Below, piece after piece: positions 17,666-25,837 of a stretch of 64,000 bases of DNA. Origin of the DNA: Pseudomonas sp. L5B5 (lineage in GTDB: Bacteria > Pseudomonadota > Gammaproteobacteria > Pseudomonadales > Pseudomonadaceae). Every line of letters begins with the position of its first letter. Position 1 is the first letter of the stretch. The stretch covers positions 1,550,001-1,614,000 of the forward strand of contig NZ_CP084742.1 in assembly GCF_020520285.1 (NCBI RefSeq), given 5' to 3'. The position numbers were made by a program, and so were the translations under genes. The notes beneath the pieces were generated by a model. It ran no database searches. It saw nothing but the letters and a program-made list of their open reading frames with translations, and was not told the origin of the DNA.

Positions 17666-17707
17666 TGCCAGGTGCCTGAAATACTGCGGCAGCAACGACA
17701 GGCAGGA

Positions 17708-18412
17708 TCAGGCCACCTTGGGGATTTCCAGGCCGCGGATCACCGCTGGCCGGGCCAGGAAGCGCTCCAGTACCCGCTGCACGTTGGCGAATTGGTCGAT
17801 GCCCACCAACTCGCCGGCTTCGTAGAAGCCGATCAGGTTGCGGATCCACGGGAAGGTGGCGATGTCGGCGATGGTGTAGCGCTCGCCCATGATCCAGTCG
17901 CGCCCCTGCAGGTGCTTGTCGAGCACGCCGAGCAGGCGCTTGGCTTCGTTCACATAGCGCTCCAGGGGGCGCTTGTCTTCGTATTCCCTGCCGGCGAACT
18001 TGTTGAAGAAACCCACCTGGCCGAACATCGGGCCGATGCCGCCCATCTGGAACATCAGCCACTGAATGGTTTCATAACGGGCCGCCGACTCCTGGACCAG
18101 CAGTTGTCCGCTCTTGTCGGCCAGGTAGATCAGGATCGCCCCGGACTCGAACAGTGCCAGCGGCTGGTCGCCCGGGCCATGGGGATCGAGGATCGCCGGG
18201 ATCTTGTTGTTGGGGCTGACACTGAGGAACTCGGGCGTCATCTGGTCCTGGGTATCGAAGCTGACCCGATGGGCCTCGTAAGGCAGGCCGATCTCTTCGA
18301 GCATGATCGAGACCTTGACCCCGTTGGGGGTCGGCAGCGAATACAACTGGATCCACTCGGGAAATTGCGCGGGCCATTTCCGGGTGACGGCAAAAGCGGA
18401 AAGTTCGGTCAT
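17708..18412 (-). CDS. Glutathione S-transferase, YfcG/Ure2p-like (nu class)
   Basis: 234 aa. The thioredoxin-like N-terminal domain has the YSLPTPNGVKVSIMLEE motif of YfcG-type enzymes (the TPN triad binds glutathione sulfur), then NNKIPAILDP with the cis-proline and FESGAILIYLAD. The C-terminal helical domain has GERYTIADIATFPW. YfcG-like proteins act as disulfide-bond oxidoreductases rather than classic conjugating enzymes. It is monocistronic. Confidence 0.9.
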   Translation of the reverse strand: MTELSAFAVTRKWPAQFPEWIQLYSLPTPNGVKVSIMLEEIGLPYEAHRVSFDTQDQMTPEFLSVSPNNKIPAILDPHGPGDQPLALFESGAILIYLADKSGQLLVQESAARYETIQWLMFQMGGIGPMFGQVGFFNKFAGREYEDKRPLERYVNEAKRLLGVLDKHLQGRDWIMGERYTIADIATFPWIRNLIGFYEAGELVGIDQFANVQRVLERFLARPAVIRGLEIPKVA

Positions 18413-18616
18413 GACAGGTTTCCAGTCTCAATCAAAAGGGGGTCAGCGCCACAGGCGGGCAGCCGCGGGGAATTATCCGCCGGCTTTTCTTAAATCGGCA
18501 ACATGCAGCGTTTAACCTGCCAGTGATCGAACCAAATGCCATTCAGAGACTCAGAACCCACGGCCCCGACAGGCCGTGAACAATGACAAGGACCACGGGT
18601 TTGTCAGCCACCATCA

Positions 18617-19315
18617 ATGCCTGCGAAGAATGACAAGCCCATGAGCCTGCCCCGCCGCCTTGCCCGCTCCGTCCTGCACCGCCGCTACCTGCCGCTCCCG
18701 GCCCTGCTGCTGGGCAGCGCGTTGTGCCTGTCCCTGGAATCCAGCATCAGCCGCGCGCAACCGGTGGATGGCACCCAGACCCTGGTTTTTTTGCGCCACG
18801 CGGAAAAACCCGCCGGCGGCCTCGGCCAGCTCAACTGCCAGGGCCTGAACCGGGCCATCGACCTGGCCTCGCTGCTGCCGGAAAAGTTCGGCAAGGCGCA
18901 GTACGTGTTCGCCGCCGACCCGACGCGCAACGTCGAGGAAGGCGAGTTGGACAACTCCTACAGCTACATCCGCCCCCTGATGACCATCAGCCCCAGTGCC
19001 ATCAAGCTCGGCCTGCCGGTGAACATCGATTTTGCCGCCAACGACACCAGCGACCTGGCGGACGAGCTGCTGCACGATCGCTACCACAACTCGATCATCT
19101 ACACCGCCTGGTCCCACGGTTACCTGCCGGAGTTGATCAACAAGGTCGCCGAAGAGGCCGTGGGCGAGAAACGCCCGATCACCGAAGACTGGGCGTCCAA
19201 CGACTTCGACTCGCTGTATGTGCTGACCCTGGTCTGGCGCGACGGCAAGGCGAGCCTGCACAGCCAGAGCTACAAGCAGGGCCTGGACAACGGCGCGCAG
19301 GATTGCCCGAGCTGA
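18617..19315 (+). CDS. Exported histidine-phosphatase-superfamily protein
   Basis: 232 aa, or 224 aa if the ATG at 18641 is used; neither start has a strong ribosome site. A basic N-terminus and hydrophobic segment (LPLPALLLGSALCLSL) predict export. The phosphatase motif FLRHAEKP keeps the RHx(E) core of histidine phosphatases, with the phospho-accepting histidine, and AWSHGYLPEL may supply the second catalytic histidine. Substrate unknown. Confidence 0.7.
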   Translation: MPAKNDKPMSLPRRLARSVLHRRYLPLPALLLGSALCLSLESSISRAQPVDGTQTLVFLRHAEKPAGGLGQLNCQGLNRAIDLASLLPEKFGKAQYVFAADPTRNVEEGELDNSYSYIRPLMTISPSAIKLGLPVNIDFAANDTSDLADELLHDRYHNSIIYTAWSHGYLPELINKVAEEAVGEKRPITEDWASNDFDSLYVLTLVWRDGKASLHSQSYKQGLDNGAQDCPS

Positions 19316-19317
19316 TC

Positions 19318-19801
19318 AGCCCAGGGCATCGAGCATTCGCAACCAGGCAATCCCCACCCCCAGGTACAGGCGTTGCAAGCCATGCAGCGGGATCGGTCGC
19401 AGCGGCGTAAGCGGAATGGAAAGCCCTGCCCTGTGCCCATCAAGCGTTGCGCCAGGTGCCTGCCCAGCAAGGTCGACAAGGCAATGCCGCGACCGTTGTA
19501 GCCCAAGAGGATCGACAACCCCGGCGCCGGCTCATGCAATTGCGGCAGGAAACTCGGGGTCAGGGCCAGCGCCCGCTCCAGCGATACTCGATGGGGATGC
19601 CCGCCAGTTGCGGAAACAGGCTCAGCAACGAGCGTTCCAGGTGGCTCCAGCCGGCATCCCGGCGCGGTTCAGAGAACGGCCCGCACCCACCCAGCAACAG
19701 GCGCCCCTGGGCATCCTGCTTGAAGTACAGCAGCAGGCGCCGGGCATCGGAACACACCTCTCCACCGGGCAAGATGCTCTGGCGCAGCCCGGCGGGCAAC
19801 G
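19318..19801 (-). pseudogene. Truncated, frameshifted DadA/PuuB-like FAD oxidoreductase remnant
   Basis: Read on the minus strand, pieces of the C-terminal half of an FAD-dependent amine oxidoreductase appear in different frames: LRQSILPGGEVCSDARR and GRLLLGGCGPFS, then a frame change near 19565, then LLGYNGRGIALSTLLGRHLA, then another change near 19415 and TPLRPIPLHGLQRLYLG. The N-terminal half with the FAD loop is missing. The remnant stops abruptly at about 19801, where an IclR gene fragment begins in the opposite direction. It is clearly non-functional. Confidence 0.75.
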
Positions 19802-20387
19802 GACCAAGCGCTTCCAGCTGACCCCGCGGGTGATGGAGATCGGCTACAACTACCTGCCCGCCGACACCCTGGTGGGCGTGGCCAACCCGTTCCTTGCCGA
19901 ACTGGCCCAGGTCACCGGGGAAACCACCAACCTCACCGGGCCCGATGGCCTGGACATGGTCTACGTGGCGCGTTTCGTGGCGCCCAAGTTCATCCCCATC
20001 CACATGCCCATCGGCAGCCGCATCCCGCTGTACTGCACCGGCTCCGGACGCGCCCTTCTCAGCGCCCTGCCGGCAGCCGACGCCGGGCAGATTCTGGAGG
20101 ACAGCGAGCGCCAGGCCCATACCCGACATACCCTCACCGAACTCACGGACATCCTGCGGGAAATCGAGGCCAGCCAGCAGCGCGGCTATGCCTTGAATGC
20201 CGAAGAGCTGTTTCTGGGCGACATGAGCATCGCGGCGCCGATCCTCGGTAGCCAGGGCCTGCCGGTGGCCGCCGTGCATGGGGTGGTGCCCAGCAGCCGC
20301 TGGACCCTGGAAGAAGCCGAACGCAAGCTCGCGCCTTCAGTGATCGAATGCGCCCGGGCGATCCGCGCCTCGATCCGCACCCTCTGA
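19802..20387 (+). pseudogene. IclR-family regulator lacking its DNA-binding domain
   Basis: About 195 residues match the effector-binding half of an IclR protein: FQLTPRVMEIGY, TNLTGPDGLDMVYVAR, PIGSRIPLYCTGSGRALLS, and GYALNAEELFLGDMSIAAPI. The N-terminal winged helix is missing. The open frame continues upstream to 19416, but that part is antisense to the oxidoreductase remnant and encodes nothing recognisable. It is best read as a truncated gene produced by a deletion. Confidence 0.75.
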
Positions 20388-20397
20388 AAATCGCTCC

Positions 20398-20576
20398 CCT
20401 GTAGCCACTGCCACAGGCTGCGAACGACTGCGCGGGAGACGCCGCGATCCTGAGGCTGCTACGCGTCCGGCGGGTGATCACCAGGCAAGGCCCTGCGGGC
20501 CTTTGCGCAGCCTCGCAGGCTCGACAGCGGCTACACGCGTCGATCGGTTCGCGGCGCACAGGCGCCAGCGGCTACA
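20398..20576. repeat. REP-like palindromes upstream of the permease gene
   Basis: Degenerate units CTGTAGCCACTGCCACAGGC and GCGCAGCCTCGCAGGCTCGA plus CAGCGGCTACA, arranged in opposite directions, fill the space between the IclR remnant and the permease. Confidence 0.55.
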
Positions 20577-20612
20577 ATTCGCGCTTATTGTCTTAGTGTG
20601 GAAACTCCCTTC

Positions 20613-21668
20613 ATGTCCAACCTCGCCTCCACCCAGCCCGCCCGTGGCTGGTCGTTCTGGTGGAAACCCCTGCTGTTCCTGCTGATCGCCGCTATCGGCC
20701 TGTACTACGTGAAGTGGTCGCCCTACTACTTCAAGGCCTTCGTCGCTGCCGACAGCCACAGCATCGGCGCCTCGATCCTCAACGATCAGCAAAGCTCACC
20801 CTGGAGCGCCGCCCTGGCCTATGCCCAGGTGTACTTCCTGGCGATCTGGAAAGCCGCGGTGCTGGCGGTGATCCTCGGCTCCCTGCTGCAAGTGCTGATC
20901 CCCCGGGACTGGTTGCTGCGCCTGTTCGGCCGCGCAGGCTTCGGCTCGACCCTGCGCGGCGGGCTGTTCGCTCTGCCGGGCATGATGTGTTCCTGCTGCG
21001 CCGCTCCGGTAGCCGCCGGCCTGCGCCGGCAGAACGTGTCGGTGGGCGCGGCGCTGGCCTTCTGGATCGCCAACCCGGTGCTCAACCCCGCAACCCTGGT
21101 GTTCATGGGCTTTGTCCTGGGCTGGGGTTTCAGCGCCCTGCGCCTGGTGGCGGGCATCGTCCTGGTGCTGGGGGTATCGCTGATCGCCCAGCGCGTGGCT
21201 CGGCCCGAGCAATTGCCGGAAGCCGCGGTGGATGCGGTGGTGCAAGCCAGCACGGCGAACGAAGAACCCTTCCTGGCACGCTGGGGCAAGACCCTGTGGC
21301 AGCTGTTCTGGAGCACCATCCCGATCTATATCGTGGCGGTCCTGCTGCTGGGCGCGGCGCGGGTCTGGCTGTTCCCGCATATCGACGGGGCCATGGGCGA
21401 CAGCCTGCTGTGGCTGGTGCCCCTGGCGATTGCCGGCACCTTGTTCGTGATTCCTACCGCCGCGGAAATCCCCATCGTGCAGACCATGATGACCCTGGGC
21501 CTGGGCACCGGCCCCGCCGTGGCCCTGCTAATGACCCTGCCCAGCATCAGCCTGCCGTCGCTGTTGATGCTGCGCAAGGATTTCGACACCCGGGTGCTGG
21601 TCACCGTCGCCGTGTTGACCATGTTGGTGGGCATCGTCTGCGGCCTGGTCGGCGCCGCCCTGCTGTAA
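20613..21668 (+). CDS. Permease of the YraQ/ArsP (DUF318) family
   Basis: 351 aa from the ATG at 20613; a GTG at 20598 is in frame but less likely. About eight to ten membrane segments are visible in two related halves. The first half carries the conserved cysteine motif GMMCSCCAAPVAAG (Cys126, 128, 129), then FWIANPVLNPATL; the second half has PTAAEIPIVQTMMTLG and LPSISLPSLLML. Family members export organo-arsenicals or other soft-metal compounds; the substrate here is unknown. No regulator adjoins it. Confidence 0.82.
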   Translation: MSNLASTQPARGWSFWWKPLLFLLIAAIGLYYVKWSPYYFKAFVAADSHSIGASILNDQQSSPWSAALAYAQVYFLAIWKAAVLAVILGSLLQVLIPRDWLLRLFGRAGFGSTLRGGLFALPGMMCSCCAAPVAAGLRRQNVSVGAALAFWIANPVLNPATLVFMGFVLGWGFSALRLVAGIVLVLGVSLIAQRVARPEQLPEAAVDAVVQASTANEEPFLARWGKTLWQLFWSTIPIYIVAVLLLGAARVWLFPHIDGAMGDSLLWLVPLAIAGTLFVIPTAAEIPIVQTMMTLGLGTGPAVALLMTLPSISLPSLLMLRKDFDTRVLVTVAVLTMLVGIVCGLVGAALL

Positions 21669-21676
21669 CCCCTCTG

Positions 21677-21990
21677 GCCGCTGCCAAGCGCCAGCGCGGC
21701 TGCGACCGGGGGCGCAGCACCCGTGGAAACAGGCACCGCGATTGTCCAGCTGGAATGCAGGGGCCGGTTTGGCGAGGACTGCGTCCTCGTGCGCAGCCTC
21801 GCAAGCTCGACAGCGGCTACAGGGTGCAGCCCTTGATCTTGTAGCCGCTGCCAAGCGCCAGCGCGGCTGCGACCGGGGGCGCAGCACCCGTGAAAACAGG
21901 CACCGCGATTGTCCAGCTGGAATGCATCGGCAGGTTTGGCGAGGACTACGTCCTCGTGCGCAGCCTCGCAAGCTCGACAGCGGCTACAGG
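21677..21990 (+). repeat. Tandem direct repeat of a ~148-bp REP composite
   Basis: Copies run from about 21677 to 21822 and from 21843 to 21990. Each goes CGCTGCCAAGCGCCAGCGCG ... GCACCGCGATTGTCCAGCTG ... GAGGACTGCGTCCTCG (second copy GACTACGTCC) ... CGACAGCGGCTACAGG, with only scattered differences. The second copy overlaps the end of the efflux-adaptor gene and supplies its stop codon. Confidence 0.85.
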
Positions 21991-23129
21991 TCTGTAGCGC
22001 CAGGGGTGATTGAGGTGTCGATGCTGACCACCACCGACAGGCCCGGGCGCAGGCGTTCAAGCCCTGGCTGGTCGGGGTCGACGGTGATGCGCACCGGTAC
22101 CCGCTGGGCGATCTTGACGAAGTTGCCGGTGGCGTTGTCCGCCTGGAGCAAGGCGAATTCCGAGCCAGTGGCCGGCGAGATCAGCTGCACCTTGCCGGTG
22201 AACTTGCGATGGTTCAACGCATCCACGGTGAAGTTCACCGGTTGCCCCAACCGGACGTTGTCCATCTGGGTTTCCTTCATGTTGGCGATCACCCACAGCT
22301 GGTCCGGCACCAGGGCCATCAACTGCGCCCCGGAGTTGACGTAGGCCCCCAGGCGCACGCCGATCTGCCCCAGCTGGCCATCGCGCGGCGCCAGGACCCG
22401 AGTGTTGGACAGGTCGATGCGCGCCAGTTGCACCGCCGCTTCAGCGTTGGCCACCGCCGCCTCCAGGGAGCCGCGATTGACGATCACGGTCTGCAGGTCC
22501 TGGCGGGCAATTTCCAGCTGGGCCTGGGCCTGGGCCACCGCCGCCACGGTCTGGGCATTGGCGGCGCGGGTCACGTCCAGCTCACGGCGCGACACCGAGC
22601 CGTCGGCGATCAACGCCTCGTTGCGCGACAGGTCCGCGGCGCTCTTGCGCGCCTGGGCCTGGCTATCGGCCAGGGCCGCCTGGCGCAGCTTGATGGTGGC
22701 TTCGGCACTGTTGCGCTGTTGCAGGTTATTGGCCAGGGAGGCCTTCTGCACCGCCAGCTGGGCCAGGGACTGGTCCAGGCGCTGCTGGTAGATGCGGTCG
22801 TCCAGGCGCACCAGCAGGTCGCCGGCCTTGACGTGCTGGAAGTCCTGCACCGGCACTTCGAACACATACCCGCTGAGCTGCGGGCCGATGATGGTCACCT
22901 GGCCGCGCACCAGGGCGTTCTCGGTGCTTTCGATGGCGCTTGAAAACGGCGGCAACTGCCAGGCGTAGAGCACGATCAGCACACCGACGATGGCGATCGC
23001 GGCAAACCCCAGGGACGAGATGATCCGCACCGCCAGCGGCCGGGGCTCGGTGGCGGGAAGGGTCGGCGGGCCACTGGGTTCGGGGGCCGATGCGATGGCA
23101 TTGGTGGTGGGATTGACGGTTTCGCTCAT
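21984..23129 (-). CDS. Membrane-fusion (HlyD/EmrA-type) efflux adaptor
   Basis: 381 aa. The start at 23129 overlaps the stop of the upstream transporter as ATGA. One N-terminal transmembrane segment (IAIVGVLIVLYAW) is followed by a lipoyl half-motif (VKAGDLLVRLDDRIYQQ), a long alpha-hairpin coiled coil and a beta-barrel (VLAPRDGQLGQIGVRLGAYV). It would link the inner-membrane pump encoded at 23126-24781 to an outer-membrane channel; no TolC-like gene is in the window. The stop codon lies inside a REP repeat, so the native C-terminus may have been altered by the repeat insertion. Confidence 0.9.
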   Translation of the reverse strand: MSETVNPTTNAIASAPEPSGPPTLPATEPRPLAVRIISSLGFAAIAIVGVLIVLYAWQLPPFSSAIESTENALVRGQVTIIGPQLSGYVFEVPVQDFQHVKAGDLLVRLDDRIYQQRLDQSLAQLAVQKASLANNLQQRNSAEATIKLRQAALADSQAQARKSAADLSRNEALIADGSVSRRELDVTRAANAQTVAAVAQAQAQLEIARQDLQTVIVNRGSLEAAVANAEAAVQLARIDLSNTRVLAPRDGQLGQIGVRLGAYVNSGAQLMALVPDQLWVIANMKETQMDNVRLGQPVNFTVDALNHRKFTGKVQLISPATGSEFALLQADNATGNFVKIAQRVPVRITVDPDQPGLERLRPGLSVVVSIDTSITPGATDL

Positions 23130-24781
23130 GAAGAAGAGGCACCACTGGGTTGGACGGGAGCCTGCGGCGCGACGGGCTTGGTGGTGCTCATCAGCCACAG
23201 GCTGCGGATGAAGATCCAGATCATGGTCAGCACGGCGATCACCGCGATCAGCATGAATACATCGTTGTAGGCCATCACGTTGGCTTCGCGGGTGGCCGCC
23301 GAGGCCAGGCTGCGCATGCCTTGCAGCGTGCGCAGGTCAGGGTCGGCGATCACCTTGCCGTAGGCCGCCGCACCGCTCTGCACCCGGGCCAGGACCTGGG
23401 GATCGAGCAAGGTCAGTTGCTCGACGATATGACTGGAGTGGTATTTCTCGCGCACGATCTGGAAGGTCCCCAGCAGGGCCGAGCCGATCAGCCCGCCGAG
23501 GTTCTGGCAGATGCCGAACAGCACCGAGAAGCTCACCAGGTTGCGTGGGTTGGTCAGCACGTTGCGGGTGCCCAGGACCATGGTCGGTCCGAGGAAGAAG
23601 GTGCCGCCGAACGCCAGCAGGAACTGGCTGATGTACATGTTGGCCGGGCGCGTGAGGTTGCTGGAGAAGCTGTCCATCACCGAACCGGTGGCCATCAGTG
23701 CCAGGGAGATGACCAGGGGCATGAACAGGTGCCCCGGGTTGATGGTCAGGGCGCTGGTGGCCAGCCCGGCGATGCTGCCCAGCAGCATCACCCCGTAGAG
23801 CAGGCGCATCTGCTCACTGCTCATGTTCAGCGCCTGGAGGAAACCCACGGCGCCGGTGGACTGCTCCGAGAGCACCATGCGGATCAGGATCACCGCCAGG
23901 GCCAGGCGGATCATCGCCCCACTGCCCAGCCAGCGGGTCATCAGCATCGGGTTGCTGCGGTTATGCTCGATGCACAGGCCGGCCATGATCAGCAGGATCG
24001 AGGCAGCGCTGGCGTAGCCGATCCACGGTGCTTCCAGCCACCAGTCGATGCGCCCCAGGGACAGCACCGCGCACAGCAGCGCCACGCCGGTGGCCAGCAA
24101 GGCGAAGGTCAGGAAGTCGAGTTTCTCGAAGGTGCGAAAGCGATCCCCGGGGGGCAGCTTGAGCATGAACACGCATCCCAGGGAGGCCAGCGCCAACCCC
24201 AGCTCGAACAGGTACAGGCCGCGCCATTCGGCGATCTGCAGCAGGTCTTCGGAAAACAGCCGGGCCAGGGGCAAGGCCAGTTGCGAAGTGCCCAGGCCCA
24301 GCACCAGGGCCTTGAGTCGCCATTTGGCCGGGAAGGCCTGGACCATGTAGTACAGGCCCAGGGAGCTCAAGGCTGCGCCCACCATGCCATGGGCCGCGCG
24401 CACGGCGATGGCCGAGCTCAGGTCGTTGACGAACAGGTGGCCGAAGGTCACCAGGGCGTAGAGCACCAGGAACACTTCGGTGAAGGCGCGCAGGCCGAAC
24501 TGCTGGCGGAATTTCACCAGCAGCAGGTTCATCGAGACGTTGGTCATGACATAGGCGGCCGGCAACCAGGCCATTTCCGCCGTGGTGGCCCCCAGAGCCC
24601 CTTGCAAGTACGGCAGGTTGGCGATCACCAGGGAGTTGCCCAGGCCGCCGGTGATCGCCACCAGCAGGCCCACCAGCGCATAGGCCAGGCGCTTGTGGGT
24701 GGGGTGCAGCGGTGTCGAGGGGGAACCGGGCAAGCTGGGCTTTTCGTGGGGCTGCCAGTTGCGCGGGGCGTAGTGATCCAT
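23126..24781 (-). CDS. MFS transporter, DHA2 (EmrB/QacA) family
   Basis: 551 aa with about 14 hydrophobic segments. Near the N-terminus, LPYLQGALGATTAEMAWLPA is the DHA2 motif following TM1, where EmrB has a catalytic acidic residue in TM1. Further motifs are AAHGMVGAALSSLGLYY and FFLGPTMVLGTRN. It forms an EmrAB-like proton-driven drug efflux pair with the adaptor encoded downstream. Substrate unknown, and no regulator is adjacent. Confidence 0.9.
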   Translation of the reverse strand: MDHYAPRNWQPHEKPSLPGSPSTPLHPTHKRLAYALVGLLVAITGGLGNSLVIANLPYLQGALGATTAEMAWLPAAYVMTNVSMNLLLVKFRQQFGLRAFTEVFLVLYALVTFGHLFVNDLSSAIAVRAAHGMVGAALSSLGLYYMVQAFPAKWRLKALVLGLGTSQLALPLARLFSEDLLQIAEWRGLYLFELGLALASLGCVFMLKLPPGDRFRTFEKLDFLTFALLATGVALLCAVLSLGRIDWWLEAPWIGYASAASILLIMAGLCIEHNRSNPMLMTRWLGSGAMIRLALAVILIRMVLSEQSTGAVGFLQALNMSSEQMRLLYGVMLLGSIAGLATSALTINPGHLFMPLVISLALMATGSVMDSFSSNLTRPANMYISQFLLAFGGTFFLGPTMVLGTRNVLTNPRNLVSFSVLFGICQNLGGLIGSALLGTFQIVREKYHSSHIVEQLTLLDPQVLARVQSGAAAYGKVIADPDLRTLQGMRSLASAATREANVMAYNDVFMLIAVIAVLTMIWIFIRSLWLMSTTKPVAPQAPVQPSGASSS

Positions 24782-25018
24782 GCCGTGACCTTATTAGTGT
24801 TCTGGCCGATACCGAGGCCACCGGCACTCATCCCGGTGACCGGCAGTGTGCCGCAAACCCCGGGACCCAGGCGAACCTGGAATGCATTGGGTGAATTTTA
24901 TTTCAAGACGCTGGCATCGCCGGCGTTTTTTCGAAATCCTGCAACGGGTGGCGACGAGTGCCGCTGACCGGTCGATCCTGGCCGGGTTTCAAATCTTGTC
25001 CTGTCCCTGGGAGCATGA

Positions 25019-25813
25019 ATGCCGCTTAATTTCGTGAAGATGCATGCCAATGGCGACGATTTCGTGGTGATCGACGCCCGTGGTCGCGGCCAGCCGATCA
25101 CCGCCGAACGCGCCAGGGCCTTGGGCGACCGTCGACGCGGCATAGGTTTCAATCAACTGGTGGTGCTGGGCGATTGTCGCGAGAGCGCGGCGCAACTGAC
25201 CTTCTTCAATGCCGATGGTTCCAGCCTCGATGCCTGCGGCAGCGCCACCCGTGGTGCCGCCGAACTGTTGATGCGCGAAAGCGGTGCCAGTTCGCTGCGC
25301 CTGAAGACCGCTCGCGGTATACAAGAGTGCCAGCGCCTGGCCGACTACAGCGTGTCAGTGGAGATGGGAGTTCCCGGGCTCGCCTGGCAGGACATTCCTC
25401 TGGCCCGGGAGCTGGACAGCCTGCGCCTGCCGCTGCCCGGGGAACCGGCGGCGTGCAGCATGGGCAACCCCCATTGCAGCTTCTTCGTCGAAGAGGTGGA
25501 GCATCTGGACATCGCCCAGCTGGGGCCACCGGTCGAGACCCACCCGTTGTTCGTGCACAAGACCAATGTGCATTTCATCCAGGTCATCGATCGCCAGACC
25601 GTTCGCCTGCGGATCTGGGAACGCAACGGTGGCATTCCCCTGGGGTCGGGTTCCTGCTCCTGTGGGGCGGTGGTCAACGGCATCCGCCGCGGCTTGCTGG
25701 ACAGCCCGGTGACGGTGCTGTGCGATGGCGGCCCGGTGACGGTGAGCTGGGACGGCCAGGGCAAGGTGCGCCTGGCCGGCAGCGTGACCCGGGTGTTCAG
25801 TGGCTGGCTGTAG
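25019..25813 (+). CDS. Diaminopimelate-epimerase-fold protein with altered active site
   Basis: 264 aa, DapF/PhzF-type two-domain fold at normal DapF length. The first catalytic cysteine is kept (Cys73 in DACGSATRG), and GNPHCSFFVEE and WERNGGIPLGSGSCSC align with the second half of DapF. By that alignment the second catalytic cysteine is serine (Ser210), the substrate-binding asparagine near position 11-14 is aspartate (HANGDDF instead of HGLGNDF), and GNG after Cys73 is lost. Cysteines at 213 and 215 lie nearby. A housekeeping lysine-pathway role is therefore unlikely; related paralogues racemise other amino acids. It is convergent with the anion transporter. Confidence 0.75.
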   Translation: MPLNFVKMHANGDDFVVIDARGRGQPITAERARALGDRRRGIGFNQLVVLGDCRESAAQLTFFNADGSSLDACGSATRGAAELLMRESGASSLRLKTARGIQECQRLADYSVSVEMGVPGLAWQDIPLARELDSLRLPLPGEPAACSMGNPHCSFFVEEVEHLDIAQLGPPVETHPLFVHKTNVHFIQVIDRQTVRLRIWERNGGIPLGSGSCSCGAVVNGIRRGLLDSPVTVLCDGGPVTVSWDGQGKVRLAGSVTRVFSGWL

Positions 25814-25837
25814 CGCCTGCCCTGCCCCGGGATCGGC

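Noticed and set aside
19416..20387. A single 323-aa IclR-type gene
   Set aside because: The first ~128 codons are antisense to an oxidoreductase remnant and contain no helix-turn-helix; annotated as two remnants instead.
23150..24967. 605-codon plus-strand open frame antisense to the MFS transporter
   Set aside because: Gln/His/Gly-rich composition with no domain; the minus-strand gene is a clear DHA2 transporter.
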